A model generated the notes under the pieces. That model did not search any database. It worked only from the letters and a program-made list of their open reading frames with translations, and was not told the DNA's origin. From assembly GCF_028389875.1 (NCBI RefSeq), contig NC_084682.1:6024001-6088000 (forward strand): 64,000 nucleotides of DNA. The letters run 5' to 3'. The stretch is from Rhea pennata (Eukaryota > Chordata > Aves > Rheiformes > Rheidae). Positions 21,301-29,068 of this stretch are shown here, in pieces; positions within the stretch are counted from its first letter, which is position 1, and every line of letters begins with the position of its first letter. Made by a program: the position numbers and the translations under genes.

Positions 21301-22042
21301 CAGGCGGGCTTTCCACGACCTCCGGCGACTGACCACCCTCTTCCTCTTCAACAACAGCCTCTCGGAGCTGCCGGGGGACTGCCTGGCGCCGCTGGGGGCC
21401 CTGGAGTTCCTGCGGCTCAACGGGAACCCGTGGGGCTGCGACTGCCAAGCCCGCTCGCTCTGGGAGTGGCTGCGCCGGTTCAGGGGCTCGAGCTCCAGCG
21501 TGGTGTGCGAGGCGCCCGAGCGCCTGCGCGGCCAGGACCTCAAGGCGCTGAGAGCCGAGGACTTTAGGAACTGCTCGGGCGCCGAGTCCCTCCACCAGAT
21601 TAAGACCCACACGTTCTCCACAGCGGACCGAGGAGCGTCCAAGACCCACCGCCACCCGCACCACCCCTCCAAGGAGAAGGGCGAGGAGAGCGGGGCCGAG
21701 AACGGCTTGCACGGCAGCCAGCCCGCCGCCGCCGCCGCCGCCGCCGGCTCCCGCAAGCCCGGCAAGAACTGCACGAGCCACCGGGGCCGCCACCGCGGCG
21801 CCGGGCCGGGCTCGCCGGGGCCGCGGAAGAGCGCGCCCGAGCTCCCGGACCGCGCGCCCGATTACCAGCACAAGTTCGGCCGCGGCGCCATGCCGACGGC
21901 GCCGCCCCGGCGCAGGGGTAAGTGCACGCGGCGGCCGCCCCCGCGGGCCCCCAGCGGCGTCCAGCGGGCCGCCGGCGCCGCCGCCGTGCCCGGGACCTCG
22001 CCGCTCGCCTTCCTCGTGGCCTTAGCGGCCGTGCTGCGCTGA
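3817..22042 (+). CDS. RTN4RL1: RTN4RL1, reticulon-4 (Nogo) receptor-like 1, GPI-anchored LRR receptor
   Basis: RTN4RL1 (NgR3) is a glycolipid-anchored surface protein of neurons. It belongs to the receptor family for myelin inhibitors and proteoglycans that limits axon growth and shapes synapses (family knowledge). CDS = 3817-3829 joined to 20676-22042 (1380 bases, 459 residues; human 441). The phase-1 junction restores a signal peptide: MLRQG, then [19 protein letters not shown]. Next come an LRRNT with C25, C29, C31 and C40, about eight leucine-rich repeats (roughly 55-255), and an LRRCT with C259, C261, C282 and C304. A basic Pro/Gly-rich stalk follows, then APDYQHKF, a motif kept in the family, and a hydrophobic C-terminus ([14 protein letters not shown]) typical of a GPI signal. 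N-glycosylation sequons include NIT, NLS, NCS and NCT. An odd point is a run of seven alanines (residues 355-361) from a pure GCC repeat. The gene is head-to-head with DPH1 and tail-to-tail with RPA1. Confidence 0.96.
3830..5380 (+). other. RTN4RL1: RTN4RL1 intron 1: CpG-island part with G-runs
   Basis: This is very CpG-rich intron sequence just downstream of exon 1. G-homopolymers occur around 4248-4257 and at 4273-4287 (15 G), and the G-rich stretch at 4200-4310 could form G-quadruplexes. Many long stop-free frames on both strands come from base composition. A site cluster at 4445-4504 is listed separately. Confidence 0.7.
4445..4504 (+). promoter_or_regulatory. Triple GACATCA sites bracketing an X-box-like CCATGGCAAC
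   Basis: GACATCA occurs at 4445-4451, 4477-4483 and 4498-4504. Two of the three are the CRE-like TGACATCA. Between the first and second lies ATTTCCATGGCAAC (4456-4469), a close RFX X-box match. The spacings of 32 and 21 bases are near whole helical turns. It sits about 0.6 kb inside intron 1, so it may be a proximal regulatory module (inference). Confidence 0.45.
5381..5640. promoter_or_regulatory. AT-rich island, candidate conserved enhancer
   Basis: About 260 bases of AT-rich, non-repetitive sequence lie within a very GC-rich intron. It carries a perfect POU octamer ATGCAAAT (5406-5413) and a TAATTA homeodomain core (5510-5515). It matches no repeat that I recognise. Enhancer identity is inferred from composition and motifs. 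Confidence 0.4.
5641..8040 (+). other. RTN4RL1: RTN4RL1 intron 1: GC-rich stretch
   Basis: Continuous GC- and CpG-rich sequence. Short AT-richer pieces lie at about 6940-6970 and 7540-7600. I see no exon, interspersed repeat or RNA gene. Confidence 0.6.
8041..8345. promoter_or_regulatory. AT-rich island in RTN4RL1 intron 1
   Basis: AT-rich, mostly complex sequence includes TTTAATAATTGAGGGTAATAA at about 8157-8177 and pyrimidine-rich DNA, and ends in an A-rich stretch (8278-8310). It is a candidate conserved element by contrast with its surroundings. No particular factor is certain. Confidence 0.3.
8346..10405 (+). other. RTN4RL1: RTN4RL1 intron 1: GC-rich stretch
   Basis: GC- and CpG-rich intron with stop-free frames due to composition. 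The one notable site is the MEF2/TATA-like string at 8671-8684, listed separately. No repeats are recognised. Confidence 0.6.
8671..8684. promoter_or_regulatory. MEF2-type site / antisense TATA box
   Basis: GGCTATTTATAGCC contains the MEF2 consensus CTATTTATAG. On the minus strand it reads CTATAAATAG, a canonical TATA box followed by CpG-rich DNA. It could be an enhancer site or the core of an antisense promoter; sequence alone cannot decide. Confidence 0.4.
10406..10640. promoter_or_regulatory. AT-rich island, candidate conserved enhancer
   Basis: About 230 bases of balanced to AT-rich complex sequence interrupt GC-rich DNA. It has a forkhead-like string (TTTATTGTTTAAG at about 10499-10511) and TGTTTAC (10540-10546). 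The borders are sharp. A regulatory role is inferred. Confidence 0.4.
10641..12435 (+). other. RTN4RL1: RTN4RL1 intron 1: GC-rich stretch
   Basis: GC-rich intron with a pyrimidine tract at about 10867-10888 and a T-rich stretch at 11737-11760. Smaller AT-richer spots lie at about 11505-11600 and 12030-12090. No exon or interspersed repeat is recognised. Confidence 0.55.
12436..12620. promoter_or_regulatory. AT-rich island with homeodomain-type sites
   Basis: A short complex island contains ATAATCC (OTX/bicoid-type, about 12515-12521), two TTAATTA cores near 12583 and 12598, and ACCTTGTGGC. Candidate enhancer by motif density and base contrast. Confidence 0.35.
12621..13000 (+). other. RTN4RL1: RTN4RL1 intron 1: mixed GC-rich stretch
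   Basis: GC-rich sequence with a GAGGAGGAGGAGGATGAGG purine tract near 12900-12925. Nothing else is recognised. Confidence 0.55.
13001..13215. promoter_or_regulatory. AT-rich island in RTN4RL1 intron 1
   Basis: Complex AT-rich sequence with TTGAAACTTAATTGCGCATTT around 13050-13070 and an ACACACCTG E-box near 13167-13175. It is similar in size and setting to the other islands. A role is inferred only from contrast. Confidence 0.3.
13216..15830 (+). other. RTN4RL1: RTN4RL1 intron 1: GC-rich stretch with a T22 run
   Basis: Mostly GC- and CpG-rich, with a 22-base T run at 14349-14370 and a small homeodomain-like patch (CTGTAATTAATCGAAATTATCC, split around 14714-14735). Long open frames in this stretch are composition effects. 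Confidence 0.55.
15831..16700 (+). other. RTN4RL1: RTN4RL1 intron 1: AT-richer stretch
   Basis: Base composition relaxes here. CATTTAAATG (15902-15911) is a 10-base palindrome, and CTCTATATAG lies near 16273-16282. T-rich tracts occur at about 15966-15990 and 16460-16477. No repeat family is recognised; some parts may be conserved regulatory DNA. Confidence 0.45.
16780..16935. promoter_or_regulatory. Candidate enhancer with nuclear-receptor half-site
   Basis: Complex AT-rich sequence includes two ATTG cores (CTATTGTTT and CTATTGATTT) and GAGTTAATGACC. GTGACCTTGG (16916-16925) has the reverse complement CCAAGGTCAC, the extended half-site type bound by NR5A and ERR receptors. Confidence 0.4.
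17449..17477. repeat. (GAG)n/(GGA)n microsatellite
   Basis: About nine GGA triplets in a row in the intron. Confidence 0.9.
17805..17895. promoter_or_regulatory. Short AT-rich block with POU/homeodomain-like strings
   Basis: Contains TAATTGCCATTAAATCA, then AATTATGCAAAAC (octamer-like) and CAATGATTTTTATG (HOX/PBX-like). Candidate conserved element. Confidence 0.35.
18007..18051. repeat. A12(TA)12 microsatellite
   Basis: Twelve A followed by twelve TA units, then GTATATAT. Confidence 0.95.
18052..18296 (+). other. Spacer between twin A(n)(TA)n microsatellites
   Basis: GC-rich intron sequence with a GGCTCCGGCTCCGG string. It shows no similarity to a known SINE by eye. Confidence 0.4.
18297..18343. 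repeat. A16(TA)14 microsatellite
   Basis: Sixteen A followed by fourteen TA units. It has the same architecture and orientation as the one 290 bases upstream. Confidence 0.95.
18755..18910. promoter_or_regulatory. AT-rich island with HOX-like sites
   Basis: Complex AT-rich sequence with TTTTATGGCAGTAAAA at about 18859-18874, ACATAAATCA, and TTATTATTTATATTATG. Candidate enhancer. Confidence 0.35.
18911..19325 (+). other. RTN4RL1: RTN4RL1 intron 1: GC-rich stretch
   Basis: GC-rich sequence between two AT-rich islands; nothing recognisable. Confidence 0.5.
19326..19640. promoter_or_regulatory. AT-rich island dense in homeodomain cores, best enhancer candidate
   Basis: About 310 bases are packed with TAAT-type cores: ACAATTAATCCC, ATCAATAATGC, GCTAATACAATGG, GTTAATCTAATAATGAGG, CTAATTAATGCCCAATTAG and others. 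It is not simple repeat and matches no transposon I know. It lies about 1 kb upstream of exon 2, between strongly GC-rich flanks. Its texture is that of vertebrate ultraconserved developmental enhancers (inference). Confidence 0.45.
19641..20675 (+). other. RTN4RL1: RTN4RL1 intron 1: 3' end, GC-rich, to the exon 2 acceptor
   Basis: CpG-rich sequence leads to the acceptor CCGGACAG|GG (20673-20675). From about 20333 the sequence happens to be open in the exon 2 frame, but the encoded residues are low-complexity Arg/Pro-rich and not signal-peptide-like, so I treat it as intron. Confidence 0.7.
20676..22042 (+). CDS. RTN4RL1: RTN4RL1 exon 2 (main coding exon)
   Basis: 1367 coding bases run from the CAG acceptor to the TGA at 22040-22042. 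The exon carries everything after residue 4: the hydrophobic signal core, LRRNT, all leucine-rich repeats, LRRCT, stalk and GPI signal. Its last third is far more GC-rich than its first, and the LRR part is much better conserved than the stalk. Confidence 0.97.
21725..21745 (+). repeat. (GCC)7 coding repeat (polyalanine) in RTN4RL1
   Basis: Seven identical GCC codons give seven alanines in the stalk (residues 355-361), where mammalian RTN4RL1 has no such run to my knowledge. Confidence 0.9.
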
Positions 22043-22210
22043 GCCGCCGCCGCCGCCGCCATCCCGGCTCCGCCGCCGCCGCCGCCGCGCTTTCTCCCCT
22101 CCTCCTCCTCCTTTTTTTTCCGCCCGGCGGAGGGTCCGGCCCCGGGAAGGGCAGCGCGCCGCCGCGGCTCCACCGGGTCCCGGCGGCGGGAACGGGCCGG
22201 GCGGACGGCT

Positions 22211-22231
22211 GGACGGACGGACGGACGGACG
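22211..22231. repeat. (GGAC)5 tetranucleotide repeat
   Basis: Five GGAC units plus one G, about 170 bases after the RTN4RL1 stop codon. It is complementary to the GTCC tract at 24055-24081. Confidence 0.9.
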
Positions 22232-23092
22232 GGGGCCGTGCTCTCGCGACAGCCTGCCGATTCGAGGGCGCGCCGAACGGACCCCTCCGATGACCGAAAG
22301 GGACGTAATTGCTGTAAAAACGATCACCGATTAAGCCTACGCTGTCTACCCGAGAGCGAGCGCGAGGACACGTGTAATTATGTAGTAAGGACATTGGTTC
22401 TCCCACTTTTTAAGCCCTTTTTGGCTCCAAACTCACAGGCCAAAGGTGGCTGGGAATCTCTTTCGAAGACAATCTCCAAACCCCGAATATCTCAGGCCTC
22501 GTCGGGGAACAGGGCTCGCCTGCTGGCCTTGGAGTAGCCAACTACCAAAGGAAAGACTGACTAGCGGTGGAAACGAAAAAAAAAAAACTTATAAAGAAAT
22601 GAGGTACCTGCAAAAGGTGCGATTTTTTGTAACCATGTTCACACATAAAAAAAAGAAAAAAAAGCAAACGGAAAAAAAAAATGCACAGGTCCCCTTCCCC
22701 CCAATTATCCATATGTACGTCTTATAATGTTTATAAACTATACGGGAACTATATCTGCAGAACTAAGGATTGTACGGTCGAGTTTATAGCGGAGGAAGCG
22801 TACGACTTTCCCCACGGAGGCGAGCGGCAGCGGTGCCGCGGGCCGGGCCGCCCGCGCCGGCTCGCGGGGTCCCCGCGCGCCCGGACGGGGGGTTCGGCGC
22901 GGGGAGCCGGCTGCGTCGCGGGAAGAGCCAGAGCAAGGGGGGGGGGAAATCCCGCTGCAAACTGCCCCGCGGAGGGGTCGGCGCCCCGGGAAGGGGGTTG
23001 CCTGGATGCCGCGGTCGACGCCGATTCCCCGTCGGAGCGGCGTCCCCGGGGACGTGAGACAAAGCAGACGCTGAGGTTAATGAAACGAGGGA

Positions 23093-23098
23093 AATAAA
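23093..23098 (+). terminator. Candidate RTN4RL1 poly(A) signal AATAAA (proximal)
   Basis: AATAAA about 1.05 kb after the stop, with a T-rich element (GGCTGTTTTTCATTTC) some 20 bases downstream. Confidence 0.4.
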
Positions 23099-23459
23099 AA
23101 TGATCTTGGACAAGAGCAAAGGCTGTTTTTCATTTCGTAACGCTGTGCCGGCGGGAGCAGCGGGTTGCTGGCCCGGAGCTGGTCTCCGCGAGGCCGGAGG
23201 CGATGGAAAAGGGGCTTTTCCCGGCACGCGGAGGAAACAGGCCGGCGGCTGCAGGGGCTGGGAGCAGGCAGCGTCGTCCGTCTGTCTGCCTCACGTGCGC
23301 AAAACCCTCCAAGCAAGGCAGCTTAGGAGCCTTGCACGGTCCGTTTTTAACTACCGTTTGGGGGAAATATCCGGGAGGAGAAACGGGGAAGGTTACTTCA
23401 AGCCTTCCCCGCTCCTATCCAAACTCTTCCGCCCAGAGGGCTCGAAGCCTCCACTAAAG

Positions 23460-23980
23460 GGATGCCCAATGCAGCCAGAACAAATAATCCGTGCTCCGAA
23501 ACAGCTCCCTCTCGTCCTCCTCTCTATAACCAATAGCAACCGAACGAGCCTGGCACTGTCCCTTAGAAGAGGGGAATGTTGTTATGTTGGTTATTTCGTT
23601 TCATACCCTGGATATCAAAGCTCTCAGTGGGAGCATGAAGAAGAGAAGCACTTTATTAATTTTTTCTTAAGCCTCTGTGCAACTCCTGTAATACAGGAGC
23701 GAAATGTCAGTGCAGGAGATGCTAATGTTTTATAAATGACGTGGGTGCAGCCAGCACTACGGAGAGGCTTCGAGATGGATTGTATTAGAGCAGACTACAC
23801 CTGGCTCAAAACCGTAATTATGTTTTTAGTATCTTTCCCTTTCACACGTAGGGAAAATAAAGGCAACTCCGTGGTATATTACAAGCCTTGTCAATCAAGT
23901 GCTCCAGCTCCTGGCACCGAAGGCTACTGCTTAAAAACCGGAAGGGAGAACGCGATATACCGCTAAATCACAGGTGGCTC
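23460..23980. promoter_or_regulatory. AT-rich complex block downstream of RTN4RL1
   Basis: Non-repetitive AT-rich sequence, including an inverted CCAAT box (ACCAATAGC at about 23529) and AAACCGTAATTATG. It contains an AATAAA at 23856-23861. It may be 3' UTR or a conserved element. Confidence 0.3.
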
Positions 23981-24054
23981 TTGACCCGGACTGCAGCTTT
24001 CTGATGCTCGCGCGCTTCCCGGTGCGTTGGCTCGAAGCTTCCCCGCCGCACCGC

Positions 24055-24081
24055 TCCGTCCGTCTGTCCGTCCGTCCATCC
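24055..24081. repeat. (GTCC)n tetranucleotide tract
   Basis: Near-perfect GTCC/GTCT units, the reverse complement of the GGAC tract at 22211-22231. Confidence 0.85.
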
Positions 24082-25029
24082 CGCCGCAACCTCCGCTTCT
24101 GCCGTTCCCCGGCACCGGGGACGAGTCCTTCGCCACGCACCCGCCTTCCCCTTCTTCGCTCGATTACCTTGGTGAGCTTTAATGCTCCAACTTTGGGGTT
24201 TTCAGGCAAATCCTTTCCATTAAAAAAAAAAAAAGAAAAAGAATAACTAAACAGATAAACAAACCCAGAGCAGACCCCAGGCTGCGCCTCTGGAAATGCA
24301 CTCGCGGCTGCCGAATCCCCTTTCCTGAGCCGGAGCCAATTTTCTATCCATTGTACCTCTTTTCCACAGTTTCATCCCGTAATTGCTAATACAGAGCTTT
24401 TCATACATGCTTTGAAAACACAAAAAAACCCGATGCTGCATCTTTCTTATCCTCCCGGACAGGACGAAAGCCAAATACCTACAGGAAGTTCAGAATAGTT
24501 TTTATTTATTTATTTTACTTTATCGGTCTAAACTGCCATCGCAATTCAGCAGTTTCGAGCACGTTCCCCGCTGCTCCCTGGGCGATGCTCACTTTCCGTC
24601 CGCCCCCATTACCATTTCCAAATCAGTTCCTTTTCCTCGGAAAGCCGCTCCGAGACGCGCTCCCCGGAAGCGTCATTTCACCGAAGCCAAAACAACGATT
24701 TCTGCAGCCCTTCGAGTTCGACCTTCCCCGCGCTCCCAGTCCGAGAGTCTCCGTCATCGTCCGCCCGTCTCAGGGCGCCAAGCCCGGCGCGGGAAGGTTT
24801 CCCGGGGCTGCGCTCTCCGTTGCACCGGGGATAATTTCCTTTCCCGGGGGGCAGAAACGAGCTTCGCAGCGCCGGCCCCGCGCTTCCGGCCTCGTCGCTG
24901 TGCGCGGTCGCTCGGCAAAACCCCGGTTTTTGCGCCCCGCGCAGGCGGGCGAAGCGCGACCCCGCGAGCCGCTCCGCGCCTCCCTGCCGGCCCCGAGCCC
25001 CCTCCGGAGCTGCCCTCCAGCCTCCTCCT

Positions 25030-25270
25030 CCTCGGTGAGAACAGACTCCAAATGACTGTTTAACAAATCAGCCATTACCTTCTCCCGTGTCACCAATTCC
25101 CTGCTATCATTTCCTAATTGACCAATTTTCGCTGTTACCTTCTCCCCGCTCTGAACACAGCTCGGGAAGCTCTGATTGTGTGTTAAAATATCCTCTCTAA
25201 TTCACTGCTCAATATCTCTTTCTGCTCTTCTAAGTGCCCTTTTAACTCACTTCTAATTTTTCTTTCTTTG
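25030..25270. promoter_or_regulatory. AT-rich block with a 60-bp-spaced direct repeat
   Basis: TTACCTTCTCCC begins at 25075 and again at 25135. ACCAATT also occurs twice between them. The block is complex, non-transposon sequence and a candidate conserved element. Confidence 0.35.
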
Positions 25271-26156
25271 TTTGTTTTTTTTTTCTTTTTTACAAACCTA
25301 ATCCTCTTCCTGCACAGGTTGTTTACATGCAGCAGAGAATGTATATGTATTAGCAGCTGTTCTGGGGGAAATAACGCACAAAAGAATATCGCTGCTTCAC
25401 ACCAGCTGCAATTACTGCCTTCCTCTAAGAATAAGCCCTGGTTAACCCTCCTATCTAGGGCACGCGCCCCTGCTCTCGCCGCGCATCTCCGGGATATTTC
25501 ATCCCCGCTGCAGAGCGTTACCGCCACCAGCGCGAGCAGGGCTCTCTCTCTGTCTCCAGGAAAAAGAAAAAAGAAAGAAAAAATAGGGGCAACCGCACAG
25601 TTATGTTCCTGCAAATATATATATATATTTCTTTTTATGGGGGGAGGGAAACGCAGCTAGAAGGAAGGAAACGAAATAGCGGCGCAACTGGAGCGCCCGG
25701 GGTCCCCGAGCGGCCGCGGGGCACGAGCCGGCGCCGGGCGGCGGGGCAGGACGAGGGGGCGGCAGGCTGCGTTCGCGAGCCTCGAAAGGACTGGGAAAAA
25801 GGGGGGGGGGGGGAAGGAAAGGGAAAAAAGGAGAGGCTGCCGCCGGGGCCGGGAGGGAGCGCGCGGGGCCGCGCCGGCCTCGCCTGCGGCCGGAGCCGGT
25901 CCCAGCTCCGCATCGGGCTCCCCGGCAGCGCCGGCGGCGCGGCGGGCACGCGGCACGGGGAACCGCCTTTGCCTTAACCGTCTGCACAAACACAGGTGCA
26001 AGCGGGTATTAACGTGAAACATCGTCTTTTCGGCGTTCCAGTGGAACAGCGTTTTCTAGTCTGCTACAATACCCGGTCCCCTGGTATCAGCGTTTGTGAC
26101 ACACACTAATCTATTTGTCTCTGTTTGTTTGCTTCCCTGTTTTTCAAGGCTTTGGA

Positions 26157-26162
26157 AATAAA
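26157..26162 (+). terminator. Candidate RTN4RL1 poly(A) signal AATAAA (distal)
   Basis: AATAAA is followed within 15-30 bases by TTATTGTCTGTGCTGG, a good GU-rich downstream element. If used, the 3' UTR would be about 4.1 kb. Confidence 0.4.
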
Positions 26163-28507
26163 AGTTAATTTATTGTCTGTGCTGGTTCTCATCATTTCAA
26201 GTCATGCACTAAACACAGGGATCCTTGAATAGATTTTTTTTTTCCCAGATACGTAACTTTCCTTGAGTTAAACTATACACAGAAAACCGAAGGCAGCTCC
26301 AAACAGCAGAAAAAGAAAACAAAAGCAGCTCCTCCATCAAGTCGGCGCCCAGCTCCTCAGGCTGCCCGCGCATCTCGGCGCAGAACTGGAGCGAAAGGGC
26401 AGATTATTTAAAGCCGTTGCATGTAGGCCAATTTTCACTGCAGTTCCTTTTGGCTCTGATTTTGCAGGCCCCAGTGGAGTGCTGAAGTCATGAATAAATG
26501 CAAGTAAACCGAGCTTATCCACTCTTGTTCTGAGCAGTGGAGTTTACTCACTTCACGCTGCTTCAGCTGGAGCACCAGAAGGTAAGTTTAAAAGGAGGAG
26601 GGGAGGAAAAAAAAAAAGGAAAAAGAAAGGGAAAAAAAAGGAAAAAGAAAAGGGTTGAGGATAAATCTGGCACTGCTGTAACCTACTGATTCAGCAAGCC
26701 CAGCGCCAAGAAAAGGCAGGACGAGGAGCCTCCAGAGCAGCGGGATTGCACGGGCTGCACAGCGATGTCCACCGTTACCTGCCGGCGCTGGGGCAGGACC
26801 GCGTCACCTCCCGCGGCGCTGAGCTTTGGGAGTTGGAGGCTCGCTGCAGTCACCGGGACGCGTGTAAATTGGTCTTCGGAGGGAAGAAAAGAAAACAAAA
26901 ATAAATAAAAATAGAAGAGCTCCGCTGCCTCGTGCCAACCCGCTCCTCGGCGGGGCGTGCGCAGCCGCGGGGGCTCGCTCCCGGGAGCCCGCGGCGGCCG
27001 CAAGCCCTTCGGCTCCCGCTCTCCCTGCCTGACCGCGCCGTTACTCCAAGCGAGACGCTCGTTTTGCAACCGCCTTAACAACGGAGCGTTTTAATTGATT
27101 TGTTTTCCCATTACGGATAAGCAGGATAACGTTGCTGGAATTGAACTTGGGTCCTCGAAACGCAGCGAGACGCCAGCCTGCAGCGCGCTCGCGAGCCCCG
27201 CGGGCCCGTTTCTGCCCTCTCTGCCGCTCCCCGCTCGCCGGCGGGGATTTGCCCAAGCGCGCGGGACGCGTCCGTACACGAAGCGGGGCGGGCGGCGGGG
27301 AATCGCTTTGCATTGGCATGCGGCCGACAGCTTCCGATGATGAAACAATTTAAAAATCAGCACTTTGATTAAATTCAAAGCCACGGAAAAATCACGCTAA
27401 GGTTCATCTAATGATTTTTCCCTTCCCAGACTTTAGCAGAAGCCTGCCGAGGACTAAATCCAGGGGGGTAAAGCTAAATTTGATAGTCTGATAGTCTTCT
27501 TCACCCAATTCCTCGAGCAGGCTTAGCAGTATAAATACATCTGGCGCGCCCACCAAGAAAATAATCCTTTCTATTTAGCAGTGATAGTCTACTAGGGAGA
27601 AGATAAGAGGCATTTGAAGACAAAAAGCAACACTCAAACTGTGTGTGTATTTTTATATATATATATATATATATAAATACACACATATATATGACATTAA
27701 AGGGTCTAGGCAATTAGTTGTTCGATAAGATAATAAAATCCTCACTAAGCTAGGGCCATGTATGAGTCAAAGAAACAAGAGACAGCAAATATGTTCATCG
27801 CCCAGTCCACCCCTTTACCAACACACATTTTGTAGCATTTGTCCAGTGTAGGCTTTGTTTTGTTTTTCAGTCAATGAATCAACTTTTTTGATATTCAGCC
27901 CAATGCCAGACAGGAGCTATTGGCATTTGCTGAAGATGAATAAACAACTAGTAATGTTGCAGTCTCGTGAGACCTTCCAGGAAAAAAAAAATAAATAAAT
28001 AAAAAGGGGAAAAAAATAAAAAGGAAGGATCAGGGGACGGCTTCCCCAGGCCGCAGCTGGCGCGGCCCCCCGCTCCCCCCAAGCGCGCGCACCCTCTGCG
28101 GACGCCCGTACGCGTGGGGTTACGGCCACCTCTGGGGCGCCCCCCGCACCCCCCCGCTGATGTTGTTTTGCCCGTCGCTCCCAAACACCAAGCGACTCGT
28201 TTTGGGAAGGCTCATTTCCCCCCAGCGCCCTTACCTCACGCCTGGCAGCCTTCTATTTAAAGCCACACTCTGTCACTGCAAACCGGCTTAGTGGTATCTA
28301 AACAAGCTGTTGTGACCCCGCTGCAGGGGAAGAGGAACTGGCCTGTGCTTTCGAGTCAGCTGCCTCCAATAATTAGAAGCAAGCAGACAAACATGAAAGC
28401 AACGATGTTTAAAGTGCTGTGTCCTTTAAAGGGTACGCCGGCCCCCAAGCCCCTCCTCACCGCCCAGGTACCCCGACCCGGTGCAGTTAGTCAAGCAAAG
28501 AACAGCA
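26163..28507. other. Intergenic, RTN4RL1-RPA1, part 1
   Basis: Alternating AT-rich and GC-rich sequence. Purine/A-rich tracts lie at 26600-26655 and 26880-26920. AT-rich complex blocks lie at 27060-27120, 27330-27480 and 27540-27960. One quasi-palindrome (27641-27685) is listed separately. No genes or interspersed repeats recognised. Confidence 0.5.
27641..27685. repeat. (GT)n-(TA)n-(AC)n quasi-palindrome
   Basis: GTGTGTGTATTTTT, a TA run, then AAATACACACAT. The two arms are complementary except for two extra T on the left. Expected to form a hairpin. Confidence 0.8.
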
Positions 28508-29011
28508 TCACCTGCCGTGGGACATGGGATGGGGCCACCTGCCATAGGATGGGGACTCCTGCTGTGGGACATGGGATGGGGCCACCTGCTGTGGGATGGA
28601 GCCAAGCCACCTGCCATGGGACATGGGATGGGGCCACCTGCCATGGGATGGGGACTCCTGCTGTGGGACATGGGATGGGGCCACCTGCCATAGGATGGGG
28701 ACTCCTGCCGTGGGACATGGGATGGGGCCACCTGCCATGGGATGGGGCCACCTGCTGTGGGATGCAGCCAAGCCACCTGCCATGGGACATGGGATGGGGC
28801 CACCTGCCATGGGATGGGGACTCCTGCTGTGGGACATGGGATGGGGCCACCTGCTGTGGGATGGAGCCAAGCCACCTGCCATGGGACATGGGATGGGGCC
28901 ACCTGCCATGGGATGGGGCCACCTGCTGTGGGACATGGGATGGAGACTCCTACTGTGGGACATGGGATGGGGCCACCTGCTATGGGATGGGGCCACCTGC
29001 TCTGGGATGGG
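28508..29011. repeat. Minisatellite, about 0.5 kb, units of about 47 and 52 bp
   Basis: About ten units each begin ACATGGGATGG. Two main unit types alternate, one containing GGGACTCCTGCTGTGGG and the other GAGCCAAGCCACCTGCCATG. A shorter internal period of about 20 bases (GATGGGGCCACCTGCCATGG) shows how it arose. CACCTG occurs about 16 times. The unit is G-rich on the plus strand. Open frames across it on both strands are only repeat products. Confidence 0.95.
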
Positions 29012-29040
29012 TCTTACTGGAAGAAGCACTTGCTGGATTC

Positions 29041-29068
29041 TATTTATTTATTTATTTATTTATTTATT
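29041..29068. repeat. (TATT)7 microsatellite
   Basis: Seven TATT units just after the minisatellite. Confidence 0.95.

Larger units (their letters stand above)
22043..26162 (+). other. RTN4RL1: RTN4RL1 3' UTR (extent uncertain)
   Basis: No coding sequence follows the stop. The stretch holds (CCG)n just after the stop, a GGAC repeat, A-rich tracts (22575-22586, 22648-22681), and AT-rich complex blocks at 22690-22790 and about 23460-23980. The transcript may end near 23.1 kb or near 26.2 kb, depending on which poly(A) signal is used. A G13 run lies at 25801-25813, in very GC-rich sequence (25680-25970) that is less UTR-like. Confidence 0.45.
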
